From: Pseudomonadota bacterium
GTDB taxonomy: Bacteria > Pseudomonadota > Gammaproteobacteria > Thiotrichales > Thiotrichaceae
Direction: 5' to 3'
NCBI GenBank assembly: GCA_002747455.1
Contig: PDPG01000049.1
Span: 1-61,504, forward strand
DNA length: 61,504 nucleotides
The notes under the pieces are model-generated. The model saw nothing but the letters and a program-made list of their open reading frames with translations. It did not search any database and was not told where the DNA came from. A program made the translations under genes and the position numbers. This document shows positions 21,287 through 32,038 of the stretch, piece after piece; position 1 is the first letter of the stretch, and every line of letters begins with the position of its first letter.

Positions 21287-24200
21287 ATGCGTCTTAGCAA
21301 GATCAAACTGGCTGGATTTAAATCCTTCGTTGACCCTACTACGTTTGAAATGCGCAGTAATCTAACTGCCATTGTGGGGCCGAACGGCTGTGGAAAATCC
21401 AATACCATTGATGCCGTACGCTGGGTGATGGGGGAGTCATCCGCCAAACACTTGCGTGGCACATCCATGGAAGACGTTATTTTTAATGGATCAGCTACCC
21501 GTAAAAAAGTCGGCCAAGCCTCTATCGAGCTGGTATTTGATAATTCCGATGGCAGTCTGGGTGGGGAGTACGCACAATACAGTGAAATTTCCACCAAACG
21601 CCAAATCAGCCGTGATGGACAGTCGAAGTACTTCCTGAATGGATCACGCTGCCGCAGACGTGACATTACCGACATTTTTCTAGGCACCGGACTTGGCCCT
21701 CGCAGCTATGCCATTATCGAACAGGGAATGATTTCGCGCCTGATTGATGCCAAGCCGGAAGAACTGCGAGTCTATATCGAAGAAGCTGCAGGCATCTCTA
21801 AGTACAAAGAGCGCCGTCGTGAAACCGAAAATCGTATTCGTTCCACCCGTGATAATCTGGATCGACTGGGCGACTTGCAGGAAGAAATTGACAAGCAGCT
21901 TGGCACTTTAAAGCGTCAGGCCAAAGCCGCTGAACGCTTCAGGGACTACAAAACAACTGAACGGCGTTTATCGGCAGAGCTGCTCTATTTACAACTGCAA
22001 TCCGTAGAAAAAGAACTGCACCATCAGCAAGCAGCCATCAACGAACAAGCTGCACTGCATCAGACTCAACTGAGCCAACAACGCTCGATTGAAAGCCAAT
22101 TAGAAGCCCTCCGCAATCAGCAAACTGAGGCCAATACGCACTTCAATCAGGTGCAAGCCAGCGTTTATGAAGCGGGAGCCAATGTATCGCGCTTCGAACA
22201 ACAAATTCGTCACCAACACGAAATGGTCGAGCGTAACCAGCAACAACGTGCGCAATTGGCACAAGAGCTGGCCAATGCGCGTACACATCTACAACACGAC
22301 GAGCTTCGCCTCTCCGATGCGCTAAGTGCCCTGGAGCTACTGGCACCACAAGCCGAGGAAATGCTGGAAATTAAAGTCGCTCAGGAGGAGGCATTAGATA
22401 CAGCTGAGCAGGCACTCAACCATTGGAAGCAAGAGTGGGCGCAACTGCAACAGCAAATAGCCGAGCCAAATCGCCAGGTTAGTGTTGAAAGTAGCCGTAT
22501 CCAGCAGCTAGAGCAACAAATCAGCCGTAACCAACAGCGTTTAGCCCGGCTTGAACAGCAACAAAACGAACAACATGGCGACGCAGACGCTGCCGAATCC
22601 ATCGCAGAGGCTCAAGAACAACAAAGCATCCTCGCCGAACAGATTCAGGAAATTGCCCTCACACTTGAGGCAACACAGGGGCAATCTGCGGAACAGCAGT
22701 CATTCATCCGTGAGCGGCAACAGTCACTCGACACGCTGCGCAGCACCATCCAAACCACCCAAGGCCGCCTAAGCTCGCTAGAAACTTTACAACAAGCCGG
22801 CTTGGGCAAGGATAAGGAGCAACTCAAGCAATGGCTGAAAGCACAAAATTTGCATGACCTTCCCCGGCTCACCGAGCAGATTCAGGTGACTCAAGAATGG
22901 GAAAACGCCTTGGAAGCACTACTTGGCCCCACGCTGGAAGCATTACAAATTACCGACCAGTCTCAGGCTGAGGCCATTATTGCAGCAGGTTGCGAACAAT
23001 CTCTGGAGCTATTTCTAGATGCTCAGAACATACCACTCACGGATCTCCCTGCGGATAGTTTGGCCCACCACATCCAGCAACCTATCGGGCTTAAAGCTCT
23101 GGTAACAAATGTCTTTTGTGTCACAGATCGTAAAGCGGCATTGGCCAGACAAGCCAGCTTGAAACCCGGTGAAAAACTAATCACACCGGACGGGAGCTGC
23201 TATGCCACAAACTGGATTCATCTAAGTGGGCAATCTTCTTCAGACGAAGGTGGTGTACTGGCGCGCCAAACAGAAATCGACGCGCTGCAACAGCAATTAG
23301 AAGATGATCAAGCCTTGCTGGAAAAAACTGAGCATCAATTGCAAGCTAGTCAAACGCAATACGATGCACTCAATACTGAACAGCAAAATTTGCAGCAGCA
23401 ACAGCAGGCTCTACAACGCAAGGAAAGCGAGGCAAATGCCAGACTACGTGCTCTGGAGCAACAACAAGAGCAGCAAGCCCAATTTAGCGCACGTCTGAGC
23501 GAAGAAATAAGCGACCTGGCCGCCCAGCAGGAACAGGACTCCGAAGACTTATTGGCAGCACAGGAAGCCAAGGCTGTTGCCGAAGCACAAATTGAACAAC
23601 TCAGCGACGATATTGAACAGCTAAAAGACAAGCAGCATGGCTTGGAGCAAATGGTCAGCCATTGCCGCCAATCATTACAAAGCAGTCGTGATCAGTACCA
23701 GGCTCTACAAATTCAACTGGAAACACAGCGCAGCGCAAAACTGAATAGCGAGCAACAACTCACCCGCATCACCTTGCAAATTGAACAACTACAGGCACGT
23801 GAGCTTAGCCAAAAGGATGCCCAGCTAGATGAAGTGCTCATCGCTGAATTACAGCAGCAACTGGATGTCACACTTGAACAACGTCGCACGGCTGAAATTG
23901 CGTTAAAGGATGCCAGAGAGTCTCTTTCCAACATTGATACAACAATCCGGCAGCAGGAATTGGCTCGCAGCGAAGCAGAGTCCAAAGTCATCAAGCTACG
24001 GGAACACATTGAGGCACTGAAGCTCAACTGGCAGAGTGTAAATGTACGCCATGAAACACTGACAGAACAATTGGCTGAGACTGAGTTTAATCCTGAAGAC
24101 TTACAACTTGAAACGGATCTGGCATCGCAGATCCAGTCGTGTCAAGAGGAACTACAAGCCATTAAGCTGAAGATTCAAAATTTGGGTGCCATCAACCTTG

Positions 24201-24796
24201 CGGCCATCGACGAGTATGAATCGCAAAATGAACGCAAGACACATCTGGATGCACAACACGCTGACCTAAGCGAAGCACTGGCCACCTTGGAAAGTGCCAT
24301 TCGCAAGATCGACAAAGACACTCGGGGCCGCTTCAAGGACACTTTTGAACAGGTGAATGCGCGTATTCAGGAAATGTTCCCCCGTTTGTTTGGTGGCGGC
24401 CAAGCCTATCTGGAAATGACTGGTGATGACTTACTCACAACCGGCATCTTGATTATGGCTCGCCCACCGGGTAAACGCATTAGCAGTATTCAACTCATGT
24501 CAGGCGGAGAAAAGGCGCTGACTGCTGCGGCAATGGTGTTTGCTATTTTTGAGTTAAACCCAGCCCCGTTCTGTATGCTGGATGAGGTAGATGCGCCACT
24601 GGATGAAGCAAACGTCGGACGTTTTTGTGAACTGGTAAAACATATGTCAGAACGGTTACAATTCATCTTCATCACGCATAACAAGACAACCATGGAACTG
24701 GCTGAAAATTTGATTGGTGTCACCATGCGTGAGCCGGGGGTATCCCGAATGGTCGCAGTGGATGTTGATGAAGCAGCGAAAATGATCCAATCCTGA
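21287..24796 (+). CDS. smc: Chromosome segregation protein SMC
   Basis: 1169 residues, full length for the family. The N-terminal ATPase half has Walker A GPNGCGKSN at residues 31-39. Long coiled coils, very rich in Gln and Glu, flank a hinge at about residues 500-660. The C-terminal half holds the ABC signature LMSGGEKALTAAAM and Walker B PFCMLDEVDAPLD. SMC dimers with ScpA and ScpB compact and segregate chromosomes. Having smc rather than mukB fits a gammaproteobacterium outside the enteric/Vibrio group. It is followed by zipA after 51 bases. Confidence 0.97.
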   Translation: MRLSKIKLAGFKSFVDPTTFEMRSNLTAIVGPNGCGKSNTIDAVRWVMGESSAKHLRGTSMEDVIFNGSATRKKVGQASIELVFDNSDGSLGGEYAQYSEISTKRQISRDGQSKYFLNGSRCRRRDITDIFLGTGLGPRSYAIIEQGMISRLIDAKPEELRVYIEEAAGISKYKERRRETENRIRSTRDNLDRLGDLQEEIDKQLGTLKRQAKAAERFRDYKTTERRLSAELLYLQLQSVEKELHHQQAAINEQAALHQTQLSQQRSIESQLEALRNQQTEANTHFNQVQASVYEAGANVSRFEQQIRHQHEMVERNQQQRAQLAQELANARTHLQHDELRLSDALSALELLAPQAEEMLEIKVAQEEALDTAEQALNHWKQEWAQLQQQIAEPNRQVSVESSRIQQLEQQISRNQQRLARLEQQQNEQHGDADAAESIAEAQEQQSILAEQIQEIALTLEATQGQSAEQQSFIRERQQSLDTLRSTIQTTQGRLSSLETLQQAGLGKDKEQLKQWLKAQNLHDLPRLTEQIQVTQEWENALEALLGPTLEALQITDQSQAEAIIAAGCEQSLELFLDAQNIPLTDLPADSLAHHIQQPIGLKALVTNVFCVTDRKAALARQASLKPGEKLITPDGSCYATNWIHLSGQSSSDEGGVLARQTEIDALQQQLEDDQALLEKTEHQLQASQTQYDALNTEQQNLQQQQQALQRKESEANARLRALEQQQEQQAQFSARLSEEISDLAAQQEQDSEDLLAAQEAKAVAEAQIEQLSDDIEQLKDKQHGLEQMVSHCRQSLQSSRDQYQALQIQLETQRSAKLNSEQQLTRITLQIEQLQARELSQKDAQLDEVLIAELQQQLDVTLEQRRTAEIALKDARESLSNIDTTIRQQELARSEAESKVIKLREHIEALKLNWQSVNVRHETLTEQLAETEFNPEDLQLETDLASQIQSCQEELQAIKLKIQNLGAINLAAIDEYESQNERKTHLDAQHADLSEALATLESAIRKIDKDTRGRFKDTFEQVNARIQEMFPRLFGGGQAYLEMTGDDLLTTGILIMARPPGKRISSIQLMSGGEKALTAAAMVFAIFELNPAPFCMLDEVDAPLDEANVGRFCELVKHMSERLQFIFITHNKTTMELAENLIGVTMREPGVSRMVAVDVDEAAKMIQS

Positions 24797-24847
24797 GCAA
24801 CTAGGGCACGTCATTAAACTACCTGGTCATAAACCAAGGAAAATAAC

Positions 24848-25504
24848 ATGGACATAGTAAGTATCCTGATTACCGTGGCAGGCATCATCCTGATGATTGC
24901 CTTGTACATTATGAGTAGGGTTTCTCAGAGCAAGTTTCCAAAGGAGCAGGACTCTTCAATCCCACGCATTAATGATGACTACGGGACACTCACTTCCTCC
25001 GTCAGAGAAGATATTCCAGCGACAGACGGCTCCTCGCCCGTGGTTATTGAGGAAGTTGTGACGGCTTCCAATATCCCTGAAAAAAAGCGCAGACAGGCCG
25101 TAACACCACGACAAGTTGTACTCTTTATAGCCGCTGATGAAGGCAAAATGCTATCGGGAAATAAAATCAGCGAAGTGCTCCCGCAGTATCATTTAAAGTT
25201 TGGTGAGATGGATTTATTCCACTACCCGGTCGAGGATAATGGAGTTCCGTCCAAGCTGTTTAGTGTTGCTAACGGTGTCAAGCCGTGGACGCTCAACCCA
25301 GAAGACTTGAGGGATAGTGAAACGCCAGGCCTGTCTGTAATGATGCAGCTTCCCTCCCCTCTGGATGATCGCGATGCGATTGAGATTTTAGTATCCACCA
25401 CTCAGATGATTGCAACTGACTTGGGTGGCTCTCTTAAAAATAGTAACCAGGAAACCTTCAGCAGAGCGGATTATGAAGCGCTCATTGACTCACTAGACCA
25501 ATAA
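24848..25504 (+). CDS. zipA: Cell division protein ZipA
   Basis: A 218-residue protein with an N-terminal membrane span (VSILITVAGIILMIALYIM), as ZipA has an outward N-terminus and a cytoplasmic body. A short charged linker (residues 28-90) replaces the long Pro/Gln-rich linker of E. coli (328 residues). The C-terminal FtsZ-binding domain (about 95-215) has QVVLFIAADEGKMLSGNKI, and LFSVANGVKPWTLNPEDL. ZipA tethers FtsZ to the membrane. The smc-zipA order is typical; ligA, which usually follows, is absent here. Confidence 0.92.
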   Translation: MDIVSILITVAGIILMIALYIMSRVSQSKFPKEQDSSIPRINDDYGTLTSSVREDIPATDGSSPVVIEEVVTASNIPEKKRRQAVTPRQVVLFIAADEGKMLSGNKISEVLPQYHLKFGEMDLFHYPVEDNGVPSKLFSVANGVKPWTLNPEDLRDSETPGLSVMMQLPSPLDDRDAIEILVSTTQMIATDLGGSLKNSNQETFSRADYEALIDSLDQ

Positions 25505-25612
25505 TGATGACAGACAGCCGGTAAGCTCGACTCAGCACAAGTTCAGCTTACTTACCCAATAATCAGGGTCAGAACGCTCAATAAAATAACAATAACAGCC
25601 CCAAGAGGCAAA

Positions 25613-25825
25613 GTGAGTTCGACCATGATGACAAATAATAAACAAATTCTGGACAGTATTTTTCAGACACCGGATCATTTCATGAGGGTGGTGGATGATA
25701 CCCAGGACGATAGTGCTAAACTTAAGCCCCATGAGATTCGACGCAATGTTGAGGACTATCTGGAGCGTAAAGCCCTAGAGCAGAAACTGCGGGATGTATT
25801 TGATGACGACTATCCGCTGGATTAA
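25613..25825 (+). CDS. Small acidic hypothetical protein
   Basis: A 70-residue protein rich in Asp and Glu with no membrane span. AGAGG at 25604-25608 lies 4 bases before a GTG at 25613; the ATG pair at 25625/25628 is another possible start but is 16 or more bases away. The central part HEIRRNVEDYLERKALEQKLRDVFDDD should form a charged amphipathic helix. It sits where ligA is often found after zipA, but is unrelated to it. I do not recognise it. Confidence 0.55.
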   Translation: MSSTMMTNNKQILDSIFQTPDHFMRVVDDTQDDSAKLKPHEIRRNVEDYLERKALEQKLRDVFDDDYPLD

Positions 25826-25906
25826 GCAATGGAGGCGAGTACATCGCATAAGACTTGTCTGATAATAAAGCAGGCAAGTTTTCCCCAGAACAGATAAGGG
25901 TAGTCG

Positions 25907-26314
25907 CTAGATGACCAAAGGCTTACGATTGGCCTTTTTGCGAATCCAGTTTATGGAATGTAGTATTTTCGGGTAGGAAACCAGTTTGCGCTCTAACTTA
26001 AATTTACCGGGAAAGTCCATGAGTGCAATGCCAAAGAAAATGGTCAGTAGACCCTGGCCGGGCAAAACTAACATCAATACGCCCATCACTAATAGTACAA
26101 GTCCCAGCAGGTTTTTGAGCAAGATCAAGACGTAACGCAGCACCGGATGATATTGCGCCAACCGACTCACATGGCGATAGTCATCACTGAAATAATCCTC
26201 AGGAATTCTCACCACAACGACCGGCACCAACAGCAAAGTCAGCACAAATGTGATAACCGAAACCAAGCCGAGTATGACGATCAATTCTGAGTTTATCTGG
26301 CCCAATTCAAACAT
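25907..26314 (-). CDS. PGPGW-family small membrane protein
   Basis: A 135-residue protein. An N-terminal span (residues 10-35) is followed by a cytoplasmic loop, then LLGLVLLVMGVLMLVLPGQG and LLTIFFGIALMDFPGKFKLERKL. The LPGQG turn followed by a DFPGK motif is what defines the PGPGW family of putative transmembrane proteins (Pfam PF09656). The function is unknown. It lies downstream of ftsZ, on the same strand, beyond a terminator. Confidence 0.75.
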   Translation of the reverse strand: MFELGQINSELIVILGLVSVITFVLTLLLVPVVVVRIPEDYFSDDYRHVSRLAQYHPVLRYVLILLKNLLGLVLLVMGVLMLVLPGQGLLTIFFGIALMDFPGKFKLERKLVSYPKILHSINWIRKKANRKPLVI

Positions 26315-26326
26315 ATTTCATCCAGC

Positions 26327-26358
26327 AAAAAACCGCCGGCATTGATAGACGCCAGCGG
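26327..26358 (-). terminator. Intrinsic terminator after ftsZ
   Basis: On the minus strand, CCGCTGGC (26351-26358) pairs fully (one G-U) with GCCGGCGG (26333-26340) around a 10-base loop and is followed by six T (26327-26332). It sits 29 bases after the ftsZ stop and would end the dcw transcript. Confidence 0.85.
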
Positions 26359-26387
26359 ACACATTGAATTGCTGTTGTACCGGACGA

Positions 26388-27536
26388 CTAATCGGCCTGA
26401 TTGCGTAAAAACGCCGGAATATCCAGATAGTTCTTATCCTTATCAGCACTGTTGGTATCAGCTCGGACTGTGGTGTTCACATCACTACCTGCCACTTTCT
26501 TCTGCGTCTGCTCCAACTGAACGGGACGTAAGCGGGTTGTCGCTTGACGCTGAGCGTCTGGCTTCTGCGCTGTATCAAGCAGCCCATCCAGACCAGTTGC
26601 AACGATAGTCACGCGGATTTCATCCGTCATATCAGGATCAATGACCGTACCCACAACCACGGTCGCATCATCCGAGGCAAACTCGCGAATAGCACTACCC
26701 ACTTCCTCAAACTCATGGATACCCATATCCAGACCTGCAGTGATGTTAACCAGAATACCACGCGCTCCATTCAGATTGACATCATCCAAGAGCGGGCTGG
26801 AAATGGCTGCTTTGGCCGCCTTGGTTGCACGCTCCTCACCAGATGCACTACCTGTTCCCATCATGGATAGCCCCATGCTGTTCATAACTGTACGAACGTC
26901 TGCGAAGTCCACATTGATCAGACCTGGGCGGGTAATCAGCTCAGCAATACCCTGAACGGCACCCAGCAATACATTATTCGCGGCTTTAAACGCATCCAGC
27001 AACGTGATGCTCTTACCCAAAGACGTCAGCAATTTGCCATTTGGAATGGTGATTAATGAGTCAACGCTCTTTGCCAAATCAGCAATACCTGCTTCAGCAG
27101 CCTTCATACGCTTAGGGCCTTCAAACGGGAACGGCTTGGTCACAACAGCAACGGTCAAAATACCCAGCTCACGCGCTAATTCAGCGACCACCGGTGCCGC
27201 ACCAGTTCCGGTGCCACCACCCATACCCGCAGTGATAAACAGCATGTCAGTACCGGTGATCAGCTCTTTAATGCGCTCACGATCTTCCAGTGCCGCCTCA
27301 CGACCAATATCAGGGTTGGCACCTGCGCCCAAACCCTTTGTCAGTGAGTGGCCCAACTGCAAGAGCGTTTCAACGCCTGAGCCTTCTAGTGCCTGTGCAT
27401 CTGTATTCGCACAAATGAACTCAACACCTTCAATGCCCGAATCCACCATATTTTGGACAGCGTTACCGCCGCCACCGCCAACACCAACAACTTTAATTAC
27501 TGCGCTTTGGCCATCTGTATCCATCATCTGAAACAT
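26388..27536 (-). CDS. ftsZ: Cell division protein FtsZ
   Basis: A 382-residue tubulin homologue. The GTP-binding signature is [11 protein letters not shown] and the N-terminal [16 protein letters not shown] is typical. The GTPase domain is followed by an Arg/Gln/Thr-rich linker and the conserved C-terminal peptide [13 protein letters not shown] that binds FtsA and ZipA. It forms the Z ring at midcell. The start has an AAAAGGAG ribosome site. The 102-base gap from ftsA contains TTGACA on the minus strand (27584-27589), so an internal promoter is possible, though no good -10 follows at 17 bases. Confidence 0.98.
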   Translation of the reverse strand: MFQMMDTDGQSAVIKVVGVGGGGGNAVQNMVDSGIEGVEFICANTDAQALEGSGVETLLQLGHSLTKGLGAGANPDIGREAALEDRERIKELITGTDMLFITAGMGGGTGTGAAPVVAELARELGILTVAVVTKPFPFEGPKRMKAAEAGIADLAKSVDSLITIPNGKLLTSLGKSITLLDAFKAANNVLLGAVQGIAELITRPGLINVDFADVRTVMNSMGLSMMGTGSASGEERATKAAKAAISSPLLDDVNLNGARGILVNITAGLDMGIHEFEEVGSAIREFASDDATVVVGTVIDPDMTDEIRVTIVATGLDGLLDTAQKPDAQRQATTRLRPVQLEQTQKKVAGSDVNTTVRADTNSADKDKNYLDIPAFLRNQAD

Positions 27537-27638
27537 GCCTTTCTCCTTTTATCCGTTATCCTTTCAAACAACTCAATGTGACTTGTCAATATTATTACCG
27601 AACCTGACAGACTCGGAATTCTTACGTTTTATCAATCC

Positions 27639-28874
27639 CTAAAGATTGCCGTTAAACCAACCCTTTATGCGCTCCCACCAACTATCAGACGAAGCCGTGA
27701 CAAAGGTACTACCCCCCGACCCCGATGCCATTTGTTGGGCGCCATAAATCAGCAATCCAACACCCGTCGAATGAATCGGGTTATCAACTTCCCCTTTTAA
27801 ACCACCCACTTTTCTGGGCGATCCTAAGCGCACTGGCATGTGGAAAATTTCTTCCGCCAACTCCACTGCGCCCAGAATTTTTGATGAACCACCGGTCAGC
27901 ACAATACCGCCCCCGATGCGCTCTGCGTAACCGCTACGACGCAGCTCCTGCAAAATGAGCGAGAACAGTTCCTCATAGCGCGGCTCAATCACCGAAGCCA
28001 GTGTTTGTGTGGACAATGTGCGCGGCTCACGCTCACCGACACCCGGCACTTCAATCACTTCTTCTTCCATAATCAGCTGGCGCAAGGCACAACCATGCTG
28101 AATTTTTAACTGCTCGGCAAACTGTGTGGGCGTACGCACCGCCACCGCAATATCATTGGTGACCTGGTCACCTGCAATCGGAATAACCGCCGTATGCTGA
28201 ATTGCACCATTCAGGAAGACGGCAATGTCGCTAGTTCCTCCACCGATATCCACCAGACAGACACCCAGCTCTTTTTCATCTTCTTCCAGCACGGCGTAGC
28301 TTGAAGCCACCTGCTCCAAAATCAGGTCATCCACATCCAGCCCGCATTTTTCAACGCACTTAATGATGTTTTGTGCAGCGCTTTGAGCACCTGTTACCAA
28401 ATGAACCCTAGCTTCCAGACGAACACCCGCCATACCAACCGGATCACGAATCCCATCCTGATCATCAATGACATATTCCTGAGGTAGCACATGCAAAATG
28501 CGCTGATCTGCCGGAATAGCCACAGCTCTGGCCGCATCCATGACCCGCTCCAGGTCCGCATCTGTGACTTCTTTATCCTTAATCGCCACAATACCGTGGG
28601 AGTTCAGGCTGCTAATATGGCTACCTGCGATGCCTGCAAACACCGAATTCACATTGACACCCGCCATCAGTTCGGCCTCTTCCACCGCACGATGAATAGA
28701 CTCGATGGTTGAATCAATATTCACCACCACGCCTTTCTTCATACCGTGCGAAGGATTCTTACCAATCCCGACGATTTCAATTTCACCACTGGCAGCCACT
28801 TCACCAATAAGCGCGACAACCTTGGACGTTCCAATATCCAAAGCAACTACCAAATTTGTTCCACTACGTGACAT
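27639..28874 (-). CDS. ftsA: Cell division protein FtsA
   Basis: A 411-residue actin-like ATPase. The first phosphate loop VVALDIGTSKVVALIGEV, the second VCLVDIGGGTSDIAVF, and IVLTGGSSKILGAVELAEEIF are the usual nucleotide-binding elements. The C-terminal WWERIKGWFNGNL is the amphipathic membrane-targeting helix. FtsA anchors FtsZ to the membrane and recruits later division proteins. It is 8 bases after ftsQ. Confidence 0.97.
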   Translation of the reverse strand: MSRSGTNLVVALDIGTSKVVALIGEVAASGEIEIVGIGKNPSHGMKKGVVVNIDSTIESIHRAVEEAELMAGVNVNSVFAGIAGSHISSLNSHGIVAIKDKEVTDADLERVMDAARAVAIPADQRILHVLPQEYVIDDQDGIRDPVGMAGVRLEARVHLVTGAQSAAQNIIKCVEKCGLDVDDLILEQVASSYAVLEEDEKELGVCLVDIGGGTSDIAVFLNGAIQHTAVIPIAGDQVTNDIAVAVRTPTQFAEQLKIQHGCALRQLIMEEEVIEVPGVGEREPRTLSTQTLASVIEPRYEELFSLILQELRRSGYAERIGGGIVLTGGSSKILGAVELAEEIFHMPVRLGSPRKVGGLKGEVDNPIHSTGVGLLIYGAQQMASGSGGSTFVTASSDSWWERIKGWFNGNL

Positions 28875-28882
28875 GCCGTGCC

Positions 28883-29707
28883 TTACCCCTTTTTCTTACT
28901 GGCTTCTTGTTTCAGTTGCCAGTCAGTTTTCCATTTTACCGCGAATCCATTGGTATAACGCAGATCCACTGTATGCACTTTATTGATCTTATCGACCAAC
29001 TCTTCCTTGTACCCGACCACAAAGCGACGTAGTCGCTTTTCCTGTTCTTCCCGCCCAATGTTCACCACCAGACCACTGTCGAGCTTTAACTGCCACGAGC
29101 CTCGTGAATCCTCACGAAACTCAATAATTCTTGCTGGAAAGCCTCGCGTCCACTCCTGTACTTTCAGATAATTTTCAACCATGCGCCGTCCATTATCCTC
29201 AGGACTAAACAAGATGGGTAACTGACCCAGCTTTTCCGGCAGACTGGCATCAATAATCTCACCAAACTCATTCAACATGCTGTCCTCTCCCCAAAAGGCA
29301 ATCGGACGCTCCTCGTGAATGCTAATACGCAACTTATCCGGCCACAATTTAGTCAGTGATGCGGAATACACCCAAGTATTAAACTCCAGCTCTGCTTCCA
29401 AGCCTTTCGCATCCAGCAAAAACAGGTTGGTGGAAACGAAAGGCTCAATAACCGGCTGCAAGTCTTCTTGCTGCAAATGCCGCAGATCCCCCGTCACCTC
29501 CACTGACTGAATCGTCAAATTTTCCGGGCGATTTAGCCAAATGTATCCAGCAGTAATCAACAACAATGGAGCCAATATCAACAAAAAACTCGCTACCCTG
29601 CCCCAGTTCACCGACAGCTTTGGCTGCCAACGCTGGGCAATCGGCTGCTTAACAGTCTTGCGTCGCGTAGCCTGTGGGCGCTTCTTTTTTGCCGTCTGCG
29701 TTACCAT
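28883..29707 (-). CDS. ftsQ: Cell division protein FtsQ
   Basis: A 274-residue bitopic protein: basic cytoplasmic tail (residues 1-40, many Lys/Arg), one membrane span (VASFLLILAPLLLITAGYIWL), a POTRA domain starting LTIQSVEVTGDLRHLQQEDL, and the FtsQ beta domain with LRYTNGFAVKWK near the end. It bridges FtsA/FtsZ to FtsL/FtsB at the septum. It lies 4 bases after ddlB, the normal gammaproteobacterial order. Confidence 0.95.
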   Translation of the reverse strand: MVTQTAKKKRPQATRRKTVKQPIAQRWQPKLSVNWGRVASFLLILAPLLLITAGYIWLNRPENLTIQSVEVTGDLRHLQQEDLQPVIEPFVSTNLFLLDAKGLEAELEFNTWVYSASLTKLWPDKLRISIHEERPIAFWGEDSMLNEFGEIIDASLPEKLGQLPILFSPEDNGRRMVENYLKVQEWTRGFPARIIEFREDSRGSWQLKLDSGLVVNIGREEQEKRLRRFVVGYKEELVDKINKVHTVDLRYTNGFAVKWKTDWQLKQEASKKKG

Positions 29708-29711
29708 CGTT

Positions 29712-30617
29712 CTACCTTGATGTCTCCAGAATTTTCACCGTTAACTCACCAAAACTCATGCCCGCAGCCGCAGCCGCTTTTGGCACTAAAGAGTGACTGG
29801 TCATACCTGGCACAGTATTCAATTCAATCAACCACGCCTTACCATGCTCATCCTGCATTAAGTCAATCCGTCCCCAGCCTTTTGCACCCAGTGTGTCAAA
29901 AGCCTGCTTTGCCAGTTGCTGCATCGCTTTTTCTGCCTCTGGCACCAAGCCACACGGACAGAAATATCGGGTTTCATCTGACTGATACTTGGCTTCATAA
30001 TCATAAAACTGACTATCAGTCTCCACCCGGATAATCGGCAACACCTCATCATCGACAATCGAAATGGTGTATTCCGTTCCGCTGACCCACTGCTCGGCAA
30101 ATACCGGACAGTCGTATTGCCTGGCTGTTTGATAGGCTTCGGGCAACTGCTCAACACAGGTGACTTTCGTCATGCCAACGCTGGAGCCTTCATCCGCCGG
30201 TTTTACCATTAACGGCAACCCATACTCAGCAACCACTTGCTCAAAATCTGTATCCTCTGTCAGCACAGCAAACGCTGGCGTGGCCAAACCGGAACCTGCC
30301 CAAATACGCTTGGTCATCAGTTTGTTCATACTAATAGCCGATGCCATCACGCCGCAGCCCGTGTACGGAATCTGCAATAAATCCAATGCGCCTTGCAGCT
30401 CCCCATCCTCTCCACCACGGCCATGCAAGATGTTGAACACACGGTCAAAACCACCGGCAACCAATACATCAAGCACATCACGCCCAACATCCACCAAATG
30501 TGCATCCACACCCTGAGATCGCAGACCCTCCAACACGGCTGCACCACTCTGCAACGAGACTTCACGTTCTGCATTCCAGCCACCGTACAGCACTGCAACC
30601 TTACCGAAATCAGCCAT
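29712..30617 (-). CDS. ddlB: D-alanine--D-alanine ligase
   Basis: A 301-residue ATP-grasp enzyme. Features are KVAVLYGGWNAEREVSLQSG (substrate loop), YGLPLMVKPADEGSSVGM (ATP binding) and IELNTVPGMTSHSLVPKAA (metal and D-Ala binding). It joins two D-Ala for the MurF step. Here the family GG(x)SAERE start reads GGWNAERE. It shares one base with the murC stop (TGATG). Confidence 0.95.
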   Translation of the reverse strand: MADFGKVAVLYGGWNAEREVSLQSGAAVLEGLRSQGVDAHLVDVGRDVLDVLVAGGFDRVFNILHGRGGEDGELQGALDLLQIPYTGCGVMASAISMNKLMTKRIWAGSGLATPAFAVLTEDTDFEQVVAEYGLPLMVKPADEGSSVGMTKVTCVEQLPEAYQTARQYDCPVFAEQWVSGTEYTISIVDDEVLPIIRVETDSQFYDYEAKYQSDETRYFCPCGLVPEAEKAMQQLAKQAFDTLGAKGWGRIDLMQDEHGKAWLIELNTVPGMTSHSLVPKAAAAAGMSFGELTVKILETSR

Positions 30618-32038
30618 CAGCCTTCCCCTCCTACCTGCAGCTGCGCAGGCAGTGATGCAGAAATTGAACCGATACTTCCGGCACCGAGTGTCAGCAATAC
30701 ATCACCGTCTTGTAACTGGTGCTGCAAGTTTTCCAGAATATCAGCATCATCAGCGATAAACACCGGGTCTACCTTGCCACGATTGCGAATCGCACGAGAC
30801 AAAGCACGGCCATCCGCACCCATAATCGGCTCCTCACTAGCCGCATAAACATCCAGCAATAACAGTACATCAGGCTCCGACAGTACCGTTGCAAAATCTT
30901 CAAACAAATCACGTGTGCGCGTGAAGCGATGCGGCTGGAACAACACCACCAGACGGCGTGTCGGCCATGCGGTACGCACTGCATTCATAGTCGCGGCCAT
31001 CTCAGTCGGATGGTGGCCATAATCATCAACCAGCATTACCTTGCCGTTGTTTGTTTCGATATCGCCATAGCAATTAAAGCGACGACCCACGCCCTGAAAA
31101 TTTGCCAAGCCGCGCTGAATGGCATCATCACTGACGCCGACTTCCGCCGCCACCGCAACTGCCGCCAGAGCATTTAATACGTTGTGCTCACCTGGCATAT
31201 TCAGCTCAATCGCCAAGGTTGGCTTGCCTTTACGCTCGACGTTAAAGTAACTTTTGCCGCCATCGTAGCGAACATCAGTACCACGTACATCCGCATCGTA
31301 CTGAATGCCATAGCTGACAATAGTTCGCGAAACTTCCGGCAAAATTTCACACACATGCTCATCATCAACACACATCACTGCCAAACCATAAAATGGTAGG
31401 TGGTGCAGAAACTCAACAAAAGTTGCTTTTAGTTTTTCAAAATCACCGTCATAAGTACTTAAATGATCCGCATCTATATTGGTGACAATCGCAATCATCG
31501 GCTTGAGCAATAAAAATGACGCATCACTCTCGTCCGCTTCTGCCACCAGATACTCACCATTACCCAACTTTGAATTACTGGCGGTACTGTGCAGCAGGCC
31601 ACCGATAATAAAGGTCGGATCCAGGCCACCCTCTGCCAGCAAGCTAGTCACCAGACTCGTGGTGGTGGTTTTACCGTGAGTTCCAGCAACCGCAATCCCG
31701 TTACTAAAACGCATGATTTCAGCCAACATTTCTGCACGCGCAATCACCGGAATGCCTTTGGCACGAGCCTCAATAACTTCCGGGTTATCCTCGCTCACTG
31801 CGGAGGAAATCACGACCACATTAGCACCCGCTATATTCTCGGCGGCGTGGCCAATAAAAATTTCAGCACCCAGATGCTTCAGGCGATTTGTCATTGCACC
31901 CTGAGCAATATCCGAACCAGTTACTCGGTAACCCAGATTTGAAATAATCTCAGCAATGCCGCCCATGCCCGATCCACCAATGCCAACAAAGTGAATGTGC
32001 TTGATACGTCTGCGTGCTAAATCATTCGCTGGCTTCAT
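30617..32038 (-). CDS. murC: UDP-N-acetylmuramate--L-alanine ligase
   Basis: A 473-residue Mur ligase with the N-terminal Rossmann motif [15 protein letters not shown], the ATP loop [12 protein letters not shown], and [13 protein letters not shown], typical of MurC. It adds L-Ala to UDP-MurNAc, the first peptide step. It overlaps murG by 4 bases and touches ddlB. murB, which often follows murC, is missing from this cluster and must be elsewhere. Confidence 0.97.
   Translation of the reverse strand: MKPANDLARRRIKHIHFVGIGGSGMGGIAEIISNLGYRVTGSDIAQGAMTNRLKHLGAEIFIGHAAENIAGANVVVISSAVSEDNPEVIEARAKGIPVIARAEMLAEIMRFSNGIAVAGTHGKTTTTSLVTSLLAEGGLDPTFIIGGLLHSTASNSKLGNGEYLVAEADESDASFLLLKPMIAIVTNIDADHLSTYDGDFEKLKATFVEFLHHLPFYGLAVMCVDDEHVCEILPEVSRTIVSYGIQYDADVRGTDVRYDGGKSYFNVERKGKPTLAIELNMPGEHNVLNALAAVAVAAEVGVSDDAIQRGLANFQGVGRRFNCYGDIETNNGKVMLVDDYGHHPTEMAATMNAVRTAWPTRRLVVLFQPHRFTRTRDLFEDFATVLSEPDVLLLLDVYAASEEPIMGADGRALSRAIRNRGKVDPVFIADDADILENLQHQLQDGDVLLTLGAGSIGSISASLPAQLQVGGEG

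Noticed and set aside
27004..27531. Long open frame (about 175 codons) on the plus strand opposite ftsZ
   Set aside because: It is fully antisense to the highly conserved ftsZ, has Ser/Pro-rich composition typical of a shadow frame, and no ribosome site.
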